This document shows positions 26,539 to 35,216 of a DNA stretch of 64,000 nucleotides, piece by piece; the stretch's first letter is position 1; every line of letters starts with the position of its first letter. Below the pieces are notes generated by a model. That model saw only the letters and a program-made list of their open reading frames with translations. It had not been told where the DNA came from and searched no databases. Source of the stretch: Corallococcus soli (GTDB lineage Bacteria; Myxococcota; Myxococcia; Myxococcales; Myxococcaceae). The DNA lies in the NCBI RefSeq assembly GCF_014930455.1, contig NZ_JAAIYO010000005.1:434001-498000 (forward strand), read 5' to 3'. A program made the position numbers and the translations under genes.

Positions 26539-28818
26539 TCAGATGCGCACGCCCAGTTGGAAGCCCGGCCAGTGCTGCACGCGCCGCGTGGCGGTGATTT
26601 CGTGCGAGCGCACCGGCAGCGTGGACAGCTTCGCGAAGCCCGGCTCCCCCCAGGTGAACCAGGCGTTGTAGGTGGGGCCGCCGAACACGGCGAACCGGGA
26701 CATGACCTGGAAGCCCACCATGGCGCGCACCTGCGTCAGCAGGCTGCTGGAGTCCGCGGCGAAGGGGTCCTTCGTGGACAGCACGTTGCTGCCGGCCGCG
26801 TCCACGTCCACCCAGAAGCGCGAGCCCAGCGGGATGTGCCCGCCCAGGCCCAGGCCCAGGCTGAAGCGCTGGAAGCGGTCGTCCGGCCCGATGCCCGCGA
26901 TGAGCGTGGTGTACAGGTGCTTGCCGCCGAACTTCAACGCCACGTTGGTGAGCTGCAGGTCGCTGCCGAACACCTCCAGGTGGAGCTGGCCCTTCTTCTC
27001 GAAGGTGAGCAGGCCCAGCGGCACGCCGCTCACCTCCCGCGACACGTTGACGAGCCCCAGCTGCATGCCCCGCACCGCGCCCGCCACGTTGATCAACCCC
27101 AGCTGCATGCCCGTCACGTCGCCGCCGACGTTGATGAGGCCCAGCTGCATGCCAGTGACGGAGTGCGCGCGGTTGAACGCCAGCGCCCCCTGGAGGCCCT
27201 TCATGTCCCCCGCCACGGAGTTGGCGCCCAGCGTGAACTGCACGCCGTCGAGCCGTCCGTTCGCGTGGTTGACGCCCAGCGACAGCTGCATGCCGGTGAC
27301 GTCCTGAGTGGCGACGTTGAGGCCCAGCGTCGCCTGGATGCCCTGCATCCCGCCCCGCGCGATGTTCGACCCCAGCGACAGCTGCCCCACGCCGTCCACG
27401 TCCCCGTTGGAGAGGTTGAGCCCCAGCGTCGCCTGGAGGCCGGCCACCCCCGACCGCGCCACATTGGTGACCAGCGACAGCTGCGCGCCATGGACCTCTC
27501 CGCCCGCGACGTTGAAGCCCAGGGACAGCGCCCCGCCCTCCACCTCCGCGTCGTACACGTTGCCCAGGAAGCTCAGCGCCAGCCCGCCCCCCAGCGCCGT
27601 GCCGCCGTTGATGACGCCCAGCGCGAAGAGGTTCTCCACCTGCGCGTCGCCGGCCCGGAGCTGGTTGGTGCTCACCGCCGGGATGAGGCTCACGTTCACC
27701 GGCAGCCGCACCCGGCCCTCCGGCGTCATCGAAGGCAGCGGCATGCCGCCGCCACCGCCGCGCATCACGGTGGCCTCGCGGCCCACGCTCATGAAGTCGC
27801 CGGGGGACAGGGGCGTGCGCACGCCTTCCTTCAGCGTGAAGGCCGTCTCGGACACGCCGCCGTCCAGCTCGCGCCGCGCGCGGTAGGCGCCGGGGGCGAG
27901 CCCCAGCTCGGTGGAGCGGCCGGACACCTTCTGCACCTCCACCACCAGCGTGCCCACCGCGTCGCGCACGTACAGCCGGCCCTCCAGCGGCTCGGTGAGG
28001 AGCAGGCCCGCGGTGGTGGCGCGCAGGTCGGTCATCACCAGGTCGCCGGTGCCCGCCAGCTCGATGTCGTAGTTGGGGTGCTGCGCGCCGCCCCGCGTGC
28101 GCTCCGTGCGCGCGAGCGTTTCGTGGAAGGCGAACTGGTACGCCTCCGTGAGCGTGACGCGACCATCGTGGGTGACGTCCGCGGCGCCGCGCAGGCCGGA
28201 CACCAGGTGGTGGGTGAAGAACGAGCCGCCCAGCCGGTCCGACTCCTGCGACGCCTCGTCCGCGCTGGAGGAGGTGAGGATGGCGTGCCCCTTCACCTGG
28301 GTGCCGGAGTCCACGAGGAACGCGGGCCGGGCCACGCCGCCCTTGCGCCGGGCGAACGCGCCGGACGCGCACGAGTCCAGCACCGCGATGCGCACGTCCG
28401 CGGGCAGGCCCTTCAGCGCGCGGCGCAGCTCGCCGTAGTCCAGGCGCTGGCCCTTGAGCAGCAGGCCCTCGTCGTCCGAGTGGCCGGAGTAGTACAGCAG
28501 CACCTCCACGCGCCGGGCGCCGGAGGTGCGCGCGGCCTCCGCCATGCGGCCCATGCGCTCGAAGCCGGCCAGGACGCCCGCGCGGTCCACGTCCGTCAGC
28601 AGCACGCGGTCCTGGGGCAGCACGCCGCCCAGCTCCGACAGCACCTGGGAGAAGGCCCGCGCGTCGGTGTCCGCGTAGCGCAGCTTCACGCGCTCGGGGC
28701 CGCCGTCGTTGACGCCCACCAGCAGGGCCAGCCTCCGCACGGCGACGGCTTCGGCGGCGCGCGCTTCGTTCACGCCCGCGCACAGCGAGAGCAGCAGGAG
28801 CAGCAGGGGCGCTCTCAT
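26539..28818 (-). CDS. Secreted caspase-family protease with surface-repeat and barrel-like domains
   Basis: A 759-residue protein. It has a Sec signal (residues 1-21), then a caspase-like peptidase C14 domain (about 27-260) with catalytic His113 in YYSGHSDDEG and Cys150 in LDSCASGAF. After a beta-rich linker, residues ~400-640 form tandem ~13-15-residue repeats of the GMQLGLINVxG type, like LA_2272-type surface repeats, probably a beta-solenoid or barrel. The C-terminal ~120 residues look like outer-membrane strands. It is the last gene of an ECF sigma - anti-sigma - caspase unit with 4-nt overlaps, suggesting envelope-stress or surface proteolysis. Function is inferred. Confidence 0.85.
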   Translation of the reverse strand: MRAPLLLLLLSLCAGVNEARAAEAVAVRRLALLVGVNDGGPERVKLRYADTDARAFSQVLSELGGVLPQDRVLLTDVDRAGVLAGFERMGRMAEAARTSGARRVEVLLYYSGHSDDEGLLLKGQRLDYGELRRALKGLPADVRIAVLDSCASGAFARRKGGVARPAFLVDSGTQVKGHAILTSSSADEASQESDRLGGSFFTHHLVSGLRGAADVTHDGRVTLTEAYQFAFHETLARTERTRGGAQHPNYDIELAGTGDLVMTDLRATTAGLLLTEPLEGRLYVRDAVGTLVVEVQKVSGRSTELGLAPGAYRARRELDGGVSETAFTLKEGVRTPLSPGDFMSVGREATVMRGGGGGMPLPSMTPEGRVRLPVNVSLIPAVSTNQLRAGDAQVENLFALGVINGGTALGGGLALSFLGNVYDAEVEGGALSLGFNVAGGEVHGAQLSLVTNVARSGVAGLQATLGLNLSNGDVDGVGQLSLGSNIARGGMQGIQATLGLNVATQDVTGMQLSLGVNHANGRLDGVQFTLGANSVAGDMKGLQGALAFNRAHSVTGMQLGLINVGGDVTGMQLGLINVAGAVRGMQLGLVNVSREVSGVPLGLLTFEKKGQLHLEVFGSDLQLTNVALKFGGKHLYTTLIAGIGPDDRFQRFSLGLGLGGHIPLGSRFWVDVDAAGSNVLSTKDPFAADSSSLLTQVRAMVGFQVMSRFAVFGGPTYNAWFTWGEPGFAKLSTLPVRSHEITATRRVQHWPGFQLGVRI

Positions 28819-29678
28819 CGGGAGGACTTCTCCAGGAGGAAGGACGTCTGTCCCAGGCCCACATCCGCGGGCAGGGACAGCGGCGCGGTGCGCGCCTCGG
28901 GGGATGCGGCGAGGACGCGCGCGGCGGACAGCACGCCGTCCAGGTCGAAGGGCGCGTCGGCGGTGATGAGGAAGAAGCGCTCGAAGGCGGGCGCGTCATC
29001 CAGTTCGTAGGCGCGGGGCAGCAGGTGCGTGCCGGAGCGCTCCAGCGCGGCGGACGCGTGGCCGGTGTCCGGCTGGTGCACGGTGACGGCGCCGCGGCCG
29101 TCCACGGAGAGGATGACGCCGTGGGCCTTGCCGGCGGCGGTATAGGACAGCTGCACCACGTCACCGGCCCGGGCGGGGGCGCCGTCGGTGAGGCGCTCGG
29201 TGCCGGCGGCGGCCTGCCGGTGCACGTCGAGCCGAGGCTGGAGGCCCTTGATGCGGGTGGCCTCCAGGACGCCGGTGCCCCCCACCTCCGTCCACGCCTC
29301 CCGCGCCTCCCGCCCGTCGGTGGATGACAGGGGCCGCGCGATGACGAACAGGGTCGCGCCCGCGAGCACCGGCACCAGGAGGGGCAGGAAGCGCCACGTA
29401 GGGCGCGCGGCCAGGGGCTCCACCCGGGGTGGGGGCACGGCGACGAGGGCGCCTCCAGGACCGGAGCGGGCGAAGCGGGCTTTCACCTCGCGCGCCACGA
29501 CGTCAGGGGGCAGGGCCTGGAGGGTGGCGCGGGAGTCGGCCTCCAGGGCGGCGAGGCGCGAGGGCCCATCGGGTTCCTGGGCCAGGCGGGCGCGGGCGGA
29601 GGCGAGCTCGTCCGGGGGCAGCTCGCCCAGGGCAATGCGCTCCAGCAGCCAATCCGGGGTGCGGTGGGGGGACGTCAT
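28815..29678 (-). CDS. Anti-sigma-factor-like single-pass membrane protein
   Basis: A 287-residue protein. The N-terminal ~90 residues are helical and cytoplasmic (WLLERIALGELPPDELASARARLAQEP), like anti-sigma N-domains but without a zinc-binding HxxxCxxC. One transmembrane segment (about 95-115) follows. The periplasmic C-domain resembles DUF4384-type modules (AGDVVQLSYTA ... GVILSVDGRGAVTVHQP ... FERFFLITADAPF). It is coupled by ATGA overlaps to the sigma gene upstream and the caspase gene downstream, the usual arrangement for a sensor that holds its ECF sigma factor inactive. Confidence 0.8.
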   Translation of the reverse strand: MTSPHRTPDWLLERIALGELPPDELASARARLAQEPDGPSRLAALEADSRATLQALPPDVVAREVKARFARSGPGGALVAVPPPRVEPLAARPTWRFLPLLVPVLAGATLFVIARPLSSTDGREAREAWTEVGGTGVLEATRIKGLQPRLDVHRQAAAGTERLTDGAPARAGDVVQLSYTAAGKAHGVILSVDGRGAVTVHQPDTGHASAALERSGTHLLPRAYELDDAPAFERFFLITADAPFDLDGVLSAARVLAASPEARTAPLSLPADVGLGQTSFLLEKSSR

Positions 29679-30154
29679 GCGGCCTCCAGCTCCTGCAGGA
29701 CAGCGGACAGGGCCCGCAGGCGCTTGCGCACCCCGGACACGGACAGACCCACCTCGCGGGCGGTCTCCTCCAGCGTCATGCCGTCCACCAGGTGGAGCAC
29801 GGCGATGTCCCGGCTGGACGCGGGCACGCGGCCGAAGAGCCGGTCCAGCAGGCCCCGGGCGGAGGCGCGCGCCTCCAGGTCGCCGGAGGCGGCGATGCGC
29901 AGGACCAGCTCATCGTCCCGGTCCTCCGGGCGCCGCTTCGCGCCGCGAAGGCGGTTGAGGCACACGCGGGTGGCGATCTGATGCAGCAGGCTGGAAGGCG
30001 CGGCGTCCTTCAAGGCGGACTGGTAGCGAAGCAGTTGCACGAACACGTCCTGCATGGCGTCCACGGCCTGCTCCTCGTCGCGCAGCAGGAAGCGGCAGCG
30101 CCGGAGCACCTGGGGGCCATAGCGTCGGTAATAGGCCTCCACATCCACGGACAC
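29675..30154 (-). CDS. ECF-type RNA polymerase sigma factor
   Basis: A 159-residue sigma factor. Region 2 is YYRRYGPQVLRRCRFLLRDEEQAVDAMQDVFVQL-like (about residues 5-70) and region 4 is VDGMTLEETAREVGLSVSGVRKRL near the end (each written here only in part). I chose GTG 30154 because GGGAGG lies 8 nt upstream and the protein then begins at region 2; another GTG at 30187 would add 11 residues. It should direct RNA polymerase to its own operon and others. It is coupled to the anti-sigma-like gene by an ATGA overlap. Confidence 0.9.
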   Translation of the reverse strand: MSVDVEAYYRRYGPQVLRRCRFLLRDEEQAVDAMQDVFVQLLRYQSALKDAAPSSLLHQIATRVCLNRLRGAKRRPEDRDDELVLRIAASGDLEARASARGLLDRLFGRVPASSRDIAVLHLVDGMTLEETAREVGLSVSGVRKRLRALSAVLQELEAA

Positions 30155-30350
30155 CGCGCACGCCTCCCGGTCGGACCAGGGGAACACCGGTGCCCCGAAA
30201 TCCTGTCACCGGCTTTTTCAGCCACCGGCGTCCCTACCCCGTTTCCCCCCGCTCCGGCCACCCCACCCCAGGAGCCGGCGCGGTCAGCACGGCCGGTCGG
30301 CCCCCCTGGGCTGATGTGAGGGAGCACACCCACCCACCTGGGGACTCGAC

Positions 30351-30959
30351 TCAGCGCCCGTCCGGGGCTGGAGGTCGGGGATCCAGGCTGCCTGCATCCC
30401 CTGGCGGGACCTGGCGTCCGGGGGCGACCGGGAGGCCGCCGTCCACCGGGAGCGCCCCCATCGTTGGAGGCAGGAGGATGCTCCCCACCCCACCATCCGG
30501 CAGCAACACGCCCCGCCAGTCATCGTCCGCGTCCACGCCGTCAACGACACGCCGGAGGATGGTTCCGTCCGCGCGCAGGGCGTACTTCGCACTGGAGTCG
30601 AGCGCCGGAAACCGCCTGCCACACGCGGAGGGCTCCTCGTCCACGTAGACGAAGAGGAGCCCCTCCTGCCGGAGGACCCGGTACGTGAAGGACTCGGGCC
30701 GACTGTCACAGGAGATCGCCGCGCTCCCCATGGGAAACAAGTCTCGCGAGACGATCATCAGCGCACGCAGCGTCTCGCCATCCAGCGTGACGGAGACACC
30801 GGGCGCACCGACCTGGACGACTTCGGCCCCCGTGGACACCGGGAAGTGGACGGTCCGGTCGTCGAGGACAGGGGTCGAAAGGGGCTCGGGCCTCCGGGCA
30901 CAGCCCGGCAATCCCAACACCAGCACGACCGCGCTCAGCGTCCCGAACCGTCCTCGCAT
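30351..30959 (-). CDS. Putative lipoprotein, function unknown
   Basis: A 202-residue protein with a lipoprotein signal (lipobox GLPGC, Cys20). The mature domain has two further Cys (ISCDSRPESF and PSACGRRFP), is beta-rich, and ends in a Pro/Gly/Asp-rich tail that looks disordered. No family is recognised. It starts 9 nt after the stop of the frameshifted lipoprotein gene and is probably co-transcribed with it. Confidence 0.7.
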   Translation of the reverse strand: MRGRFGTLSAVVLVLGLPGCARRPEPLSTPVLDDRTVHFPVSTGAEVVQVGAPGVSVTLDGETLRALMIVSRDLFPMGSAAISCDSRPESFTYRVLRQEGLLFVYVDEEPSACGRRFPALDSSAKYALRADGTILRRVVDGVDADDDWRGVLLPDGGVGSILLPPTMGALPVDGGLPVAPGRQVPPGDAGSLDPRPPAPDGR

Positions 30960-30968
30960 GCAGCCCTC

Positions 30969-31614
30969 CTACCGCGCATCCAGACGATAGGTGCGCTCAT
31001 CGAGCCAGGTGACGATGCCATGGGAGTCCTGCCTCCAGCGGTCCCCGGTTCGCGTCCACGACATCATCTCCCGGGTGGCAGGGACGTACTGGTGGAAGCC
31101 GTCACACGTAGGGGCATTCGCATCCTTCGACCGCGAGAAGAACGCGATGATGGAGAGCCGGATGGCGCCCTCACGCGTCAGGATCTCCCAGTCGTGGACG
31201 CTGGCCATCGCTTCGATGAAGCGAAGATCCCGTGCGCAGGGCCGCGTTCCGAAGGCCACGCACTCCGTCCCCCGGACGGGACGAATCCGACAACATGCTC
31301 ATCTCGTAGTGTCCCTCCGGCGTGACGTAGAGCCAGGCGCAGTACTCCGTGGCCGCGCGCAGGGCCACCTCGGGTTGCGCCTCCTGCAGATGGACCACCG
31401 TGGCGTTCGGCTTGGAAAGGATGAGCGGGCATGCGGCCGTCAGCGCATCGGCGGCGAGGACATGGGGTCCGAAGTTCTTCAGGGGTCCAGGGATGGAGTC
31501 CCGCGACGCACCGGGACCTGGCCGCCAGACCCCTTCCACTGCGGGAGCCGGCGCGCATCCCAGCAGGCCCACCCCGCACATCGTCCGCAAAACCCTTGAA
31601 AAACAGTGAATCAC
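30969..31614 (-). pseudogene. Frameshifted lipoprotein gene
   Basis: Two overlapping frames join into one protein of about 214 residues if one base is removed from a C5 run at 31269-31273. The 5' part has a lipoprotein-like signal from GTG 31614 (RTMCGVGLLGC) and runs to YEMSMLSDSSRPG. The 3' part continues TECVAFGTRPCARDLRFIEA through to TWLDERTYRLDAR. Each part alone lacks either a signal or a normal end: the 5' frame turns to Arg-rich noise after the run. Relatives I recall carry a JAB-like HNHPFG segment here, which this copy lacks, so it may be degenerate as well as frameshifted. A sequencing error cannot be excluded. Confidence 0.65.
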
Positions 31615-31801
31615 TTGGCGCCCCCACCATGACGCCTCCCAGCGTCGCAACACCGTCATTCCCTCGTACAGCAAGCAGAAAGGCCTCCGCTTGCTTCGGA
31701 TGGCCGCCAAGTGTCGGGTTCTCGATGCGAGCGTGGGCCCCAGGGTTTATGCAAAGCAGGTTCCCCCCTACCCTGCCCCGTCCTCCCGGGAAGCCGATTC
31801 C

Positions 31802-32461
31802 GTGATCCACCAGACCCCTGCCATCGACTCGTTGCGGGAGCGCTATCTCGCGGCCCAGCTCTCTGGAAACCGCCAGGAGGCGCTGCGCCTGCTGGTGGAT
31901 GAAGGCCTGCTGTGCGGCGTCCCGCTCCAGGACCTGCACCTGGAGGTCATCCAGCGGGCCCAATATGAGATCGGCCGGCTCTGGCAGGAGAACCGCATCT
32001 CCGTGGCCCAGGAGCACATGGCCACCGCCATCTCCCAGTTCGTCCTGGCGCACCTGTACCGCCACCTGCCCCGCGACCCGTCCAACGGCAAGGTCGTGAT
32101 GATGGCGTGCGTGGAGGGCGAACTGCATGAGGTGGGCGCGCGCATGGCCAGCGACTTCCTGGAGATGGCCGGCTTCGACGTGCGCTTCATCGGCGCCAAC
32201 GTGCCCGCCGACCACCTGGCCCGGCTGGTGAGGGAAGCCCCTCCGCACCTCCTGGCCCTCTCCGTCACCATGCCCTTCCACATGCCCCAGGTGCGCGAGG
32301 CCGTCTCCAAGGTGCGGACGGTCGCCCCGCGGCTGCCCATCGCCGTGGGCGGACTCGCCTTCGACTGGGGCCCTGTCCTCCAGGAGGAGCTGGGCGTGGC
32401 CTTCTTCGGCAAGAGCGCCCGCGAGCTCGTCTCCGCCGCCTGCCGCACCCTGGGGGTCTGA
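31802..32461 (+). CDS. Stand-alone CarH-like cobalamin (B12)-binding protein
   Basis: A 219-residue protein with the B12-photoreceptor fold but no MerR DNA-binding domain. A four-helix cap carries the W-x9-EH motif (Trp61, Glu71, His72 in LWQENRISVAQEHM), typical of AdoCbl light sensors such as CarH and CarA. The Rossmann domain has E-x-H-x-x-G (Glu107, His109, Gly112), His109 being the expected lower cobalt ligand, then SVTMPFHMPQ and VGG. Start GTG 31802 gives a normal N-terminus. It heads an operon with an unknown protein and two hybrid kinases, so it probably passes a light or B12 signal to them. Confidence 0.88.
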   Translation: MIHQTPAIDSLRERYLAAQLSGNRQEALRLLVDEGLLCGVPLQDLHLEVIQRAQYEIGRLWQENRISVAQEHMATAISQFVLAHLYRHLPRDPSNGKVVMMACVEGELHEVGARMASDFLEMAGFDVRFIGANVPADHLARLVREAPPHLLALSVTMPFHMPQVREAVSKVRTVAPRLPIAVGGLAFDWGPVLQEELGVAFFGKSARELVSAACRTLGV

Positions 32462-32466
32462 ACACC

Positions 32467-33171
32467 ATGCCGCCCGTGAGCCAGACCCTCGACGCCCGGA
32501 TGCAGGCCATCGCCACCGCGTCCGCCCAGCCCCTGTACGCGGACCCCTTCTGGAGCGCCCGCTACGGTGAGCAGCGCGCCCGCCGCTTCGGCGACGAGGA
32601 CGCCGTCTTCCACGTGCGCTACCTGGTGCAGGCGCTGGACGCCGGCCGCCCCGCCACCCTGGAGGAGTACGCCCGCTGGCTGCGCACCCTGCTCGTCACG
32701 CGCGGCATGTGTTCGCGGCACCTGGACCAGCACTTCCAGGGCCTCCTGCTCGCCCTCCAGGCAGAGGGCCTTGGCCCGGACAGCCTGCCCGGCACTTATG
32801 TGCAGGCCGCCCGGGACGCCCTGCGCCACCCCACGGGGGCGGCCGGCCGGTTGGAGGACGCCGCGCCCTCGGTCGCGGAGGCCGTGGCCCAGCGACTCAA
32901 CGGTGAAGGCGTCCCCGAAAACCGCACGCGCCTGGAAGAAGAGACGCGCCTTCACCTGTCCTATCTCTCGGACGCGCTGGCCCTGGAGCGCGCCGACCTG
33001 TGGGAAGCCCACCTCCAGTGGTACGAGGGCTTCTGGCCCCAACGGGGGCTCGCCCCCCTGACCTTTCCCCACCTCCTGGGCGCCCTCAAGGCGGCCCTGG
33101 GACCCGAGCACGCGGAGGCGCGGACGTTGCTCGCGCGTGCGCCCGTTTCATGGGAGGAGCTTCCCTCATGA
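32467..33171 (+). CDS. Hypothetical helical protein of the B12-sensor operon
   Basis: A 234-residue, mainly helical, cytoplasmic protein with many conserved-looking aromatics (PFWSARYGEQRARRFGDEDA, HLQWYEGFWPQRG). No family is recognised. It starts 5 nt after the B12-binding gene and overlaps the next kinase by 4 nt (ATGA), so it is an integral member of the operon. It could link the B12 sensor to the kinase; that is inference. Confidence 0.75.
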   Translation: MPPVSQTLDARMQAIATASAQPLYADPFWSARYGEQRARRFGDEDAVFHVRYLVQALDAGRPATLEEYARWLRTLLVTRGMCSRHLDQHFQGLLLALQAEGLGPDSLPGTYVQAARDALRHPTGAAGRLEDAAPSVAEAVAQRLNGEGVPENRTRLEEETRLHLSYLSDALALERADLWEAHLQWYEGFWPQRGLAPLTFPHLLGALKAALGPEHAEARTLLARAPVSWEELPS

Positions 33172-35216
33172 TGCACTTGGATGACCGCGGCCCTGGGATC
33201 TTCGAATCCCTCAGTCGCGAGCTGGCCCTGGCCTGTGACGCGCAAGGCACGGTGGTCTGGCATGACGAGCGCGCCGCGCGCCTCCTGGGCCTCAAGACGG
33301 GGCAGAGCCTGCACAGCCTCGCCAGCGCCGGCAGCGAGGGCAAGGTGGAGAAGCTGCTCGTGCAGGCGCGCGACGAGGCGGTGGATGGCTGGGAGCTCAT
33401 CCTCGTGCGCGACCAGAAGCCGACCACCTTCGCCTTCCGCGCCCGGCCGCACGAGGGCGGCGTGGCCCTGGTGGGCAGCCTGGTGCCGGAGGACTACGGC
33501 GCCGCGCTCACCCAGGTGAGCACCACGCTGGGGGAGCTGACCGCGCTGCACCGCGAGACGGCCCGCCAGCAGTACGAACTCAAGCTGCGCGCGGAGGAGC
33601 TGTCCCGCCTCAACAAGGAGCTGGAGGAGTCCAACAAGGGCGTGCGCAGCCTGCACGCCGCCCTGGACGAGAAGGCGGAGAGCCTCCAGCGCGCCTCTGA
33701 AATCAAGAGCCGCGTGGTGGCCAACGTCAGCCACGAGTTCCGCACGCCGCTGCACTCCATCCTCGGGCTGTCCAAGGTGCTGCTCAACCCGCTCAACGGC
33801 AGCCTCGCGCCGGAGCAGGAGAAGCAGGTCCAGTTCATCCGCAGCTCCGCCGAATCGCTGTTCGAGCTGGTCAACGACCTGCTCGACCTGTCCAAGGTGG
33901 AGTCGGGCAAGACGACGCTGCGCCACAGCCACTTCGCGGTGTCCGACTTCATGAGCGCGCTGCGCGGCATGACCCGGCCGCTGCTGCCGCCGGACTCGCA
34001 GGTGGCCCTGAACTTCGAAACGCCGCCGGACGGCCTGGAGATGGAGACGGACGAGGCCAAGCTCAGCCAGGTGGTGCGCAACCTGGTCTCCAACGCGGTG
34101 AAGTTCACCGAATCCGGCTCCATCACCGTGGCCGTCGCCCCCGGCCCGCACGACACGGTGGAGTTCACCGTGAAGGACACCGGCATCGGCATCGCGCCGG
34201 CGAACCACGAGCGCGTCTTCGAGGAGTTCATCCAGGTGGACAGCCCGCTCCAGCGCCAGGTGAAGGGCACCGGCCTGGGCCTGCCGCTGGCGCGCAAGCT
34301 GACGGAGCTGCTGGGCGGCTCGCTGGGCGTGAAGAGCGCGCTGGGCGAAGGCGCCACCTTCACCGTCGTCCTGCCGCGCGTCCACGTGGAGGTGTCGGAG
34401 ATGACGGGGCTGGCGCTGCGCAGCCAGAGCCTGGACCCCTCGCGGGCGCCGGTGCTGGTGCTGGAGGACGACCGCCAGACGCTGTTCCTCTACGAGAAGT
34501 ACCTGGCGCGCTCCGGCTTCCAGGTGCTGCCGGTGCGCACGGTGGAGGACGCGCGCAAGATGATGCAGCGGGTGCGCCCCGCCGCCATGGTGCTGGACGT
34601 GATGCTGGAGGGGGAGACGAGCTGGAACTTCCTCGCGGAGATGAAGAACGGCGAGCAGACGCGCGACATCCCCATCCTCGTCGTCACCGTGACGGACCGC
34701 GAACAGAAGGCCCGCGCCCTGGGCGCCGACGAGTTCTGGCTCAAGCCGGTGGACGAGGTGCGCCTGCAGAAGAAGCTGTCCGCCCTGGCGCGTGTCGGTC
34801 CGGTGGAGCGGCTGCTCATCATCGACGACGACGACGTGCACCGCTACCTGCTCAAGCAGCTGCTCAAGGACACGCCCTACCAGCTCATGGAGGCCGCCGG
34901 TGGCCGTGACGGCGTGCGCCTGGCCCGCGAGCAGGCCCCGCACCTCATCTTCCTGGACTTCATCCTCCCGGACATCACCGCCTTCGACGTGCTGGACGAG
35001 CTGAAGGCGGATCCGCGCACGCGCGACATCCCCATCATCCTGCACACGTCCCACCAGTTGCAGGAGACGGAGCGCCTGCGGCTGTCGCGGGAGACGTCCG
35101 CCATCCTGGCCAAGCACACGCTGAGCCGCGAGGTCGCCATCACGCGCATCCGCGACGCGCTGACCAAGGCGGGCCTGGGCACCCGGGACCTGAGGGAGAC
35201 CAACCCCCGTGGCTGA
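33168..35216 (+). CDS. Hybrid histidine kinase: PAS-like - HisKA - HATPase - REC - REC
   Basis: A 682-residue cytoplasmic kinase. Residues 10-100 look PAS-like (LACDAQGTVVWHDERAARLLG). A coiled coil (about 115-180) leads to the H-box ANVSHEFRTPL (His189). The HATPase domain has NLVSNAVKF, DTGIGI and GTGLGLPLA. Two tandem receivers follow (MVLDVMLEG; IFLDFILPD), the first with an intact Lys (WLKPVDE). The first of two adjacent ATG codons overlaps the preceding stop. With no membrane segment it must take its signal from inside, plausibly from the B12 protein. Tandem receivers suggest a phosphorelay to the next kinase. Confidence 0.92.
   Translation: MMHLDDRGPGIFESLSRELALACDAQGTVVWHDERAARLLGLKTGQSLHSLASAGSEGKVEKLLVQARDEAVDGWELILVRDQKPTTFAFRARPHEGGVALVGSLVPEDYGAALTQVSTTLGELTALHRETARQQYELKLRAEELSRLNKELEESNKGVRSLHAALDEKAESLQRASEIKSRVVANVSHEFRTPLHSILGLSKVLLNPLNGSLAPEQEKQVQFIRSSAESLFELVNDLLDLSKVESGKTTLRHSHFAVSDFMSALRGMTRPLLPPDSQVALNFETPPDGLEMETDEAKLSQVVRNLVSNAVKFTESGSITVAVAPGPHDTVEFTVKDTGIGIAPANHERVFEEFIQVDSPLQRQVKGTGLGLPLARKLTELLGGSLGVKSALGEGATFTVVLPRVHVEVSEMTGLALRSQSLDPSRAPVLVLEDDRQTLFLYEKYLARSGFQVLPVRTVEDARKMMQRVRPAAMVLDVMLEGETSWNFLAEMKNGEQTRDIPILVVTVTDREQKARALGADEFWLKPVDEVRLQKKLSALARVGPVERLLIIDDDDVHRYLLKQLLKDTPYQLMEAAGGRDGVRLAREQAPHLIFLDFILPDITAFDVLDELKADPRTRDIPIILHTSHQLQETERLRLSRETSAILAKHTLSREVAITRIRDALTKAGLGTRDLRETNPRG

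Noticed and set aside
33190-33215. TTCGAATCCCT, which resembles a tRNA T-loop
   Set aside because: It lies inside the kinase coding sequence and no acceptor stem, D arm or anticodon arm can be formed around it.
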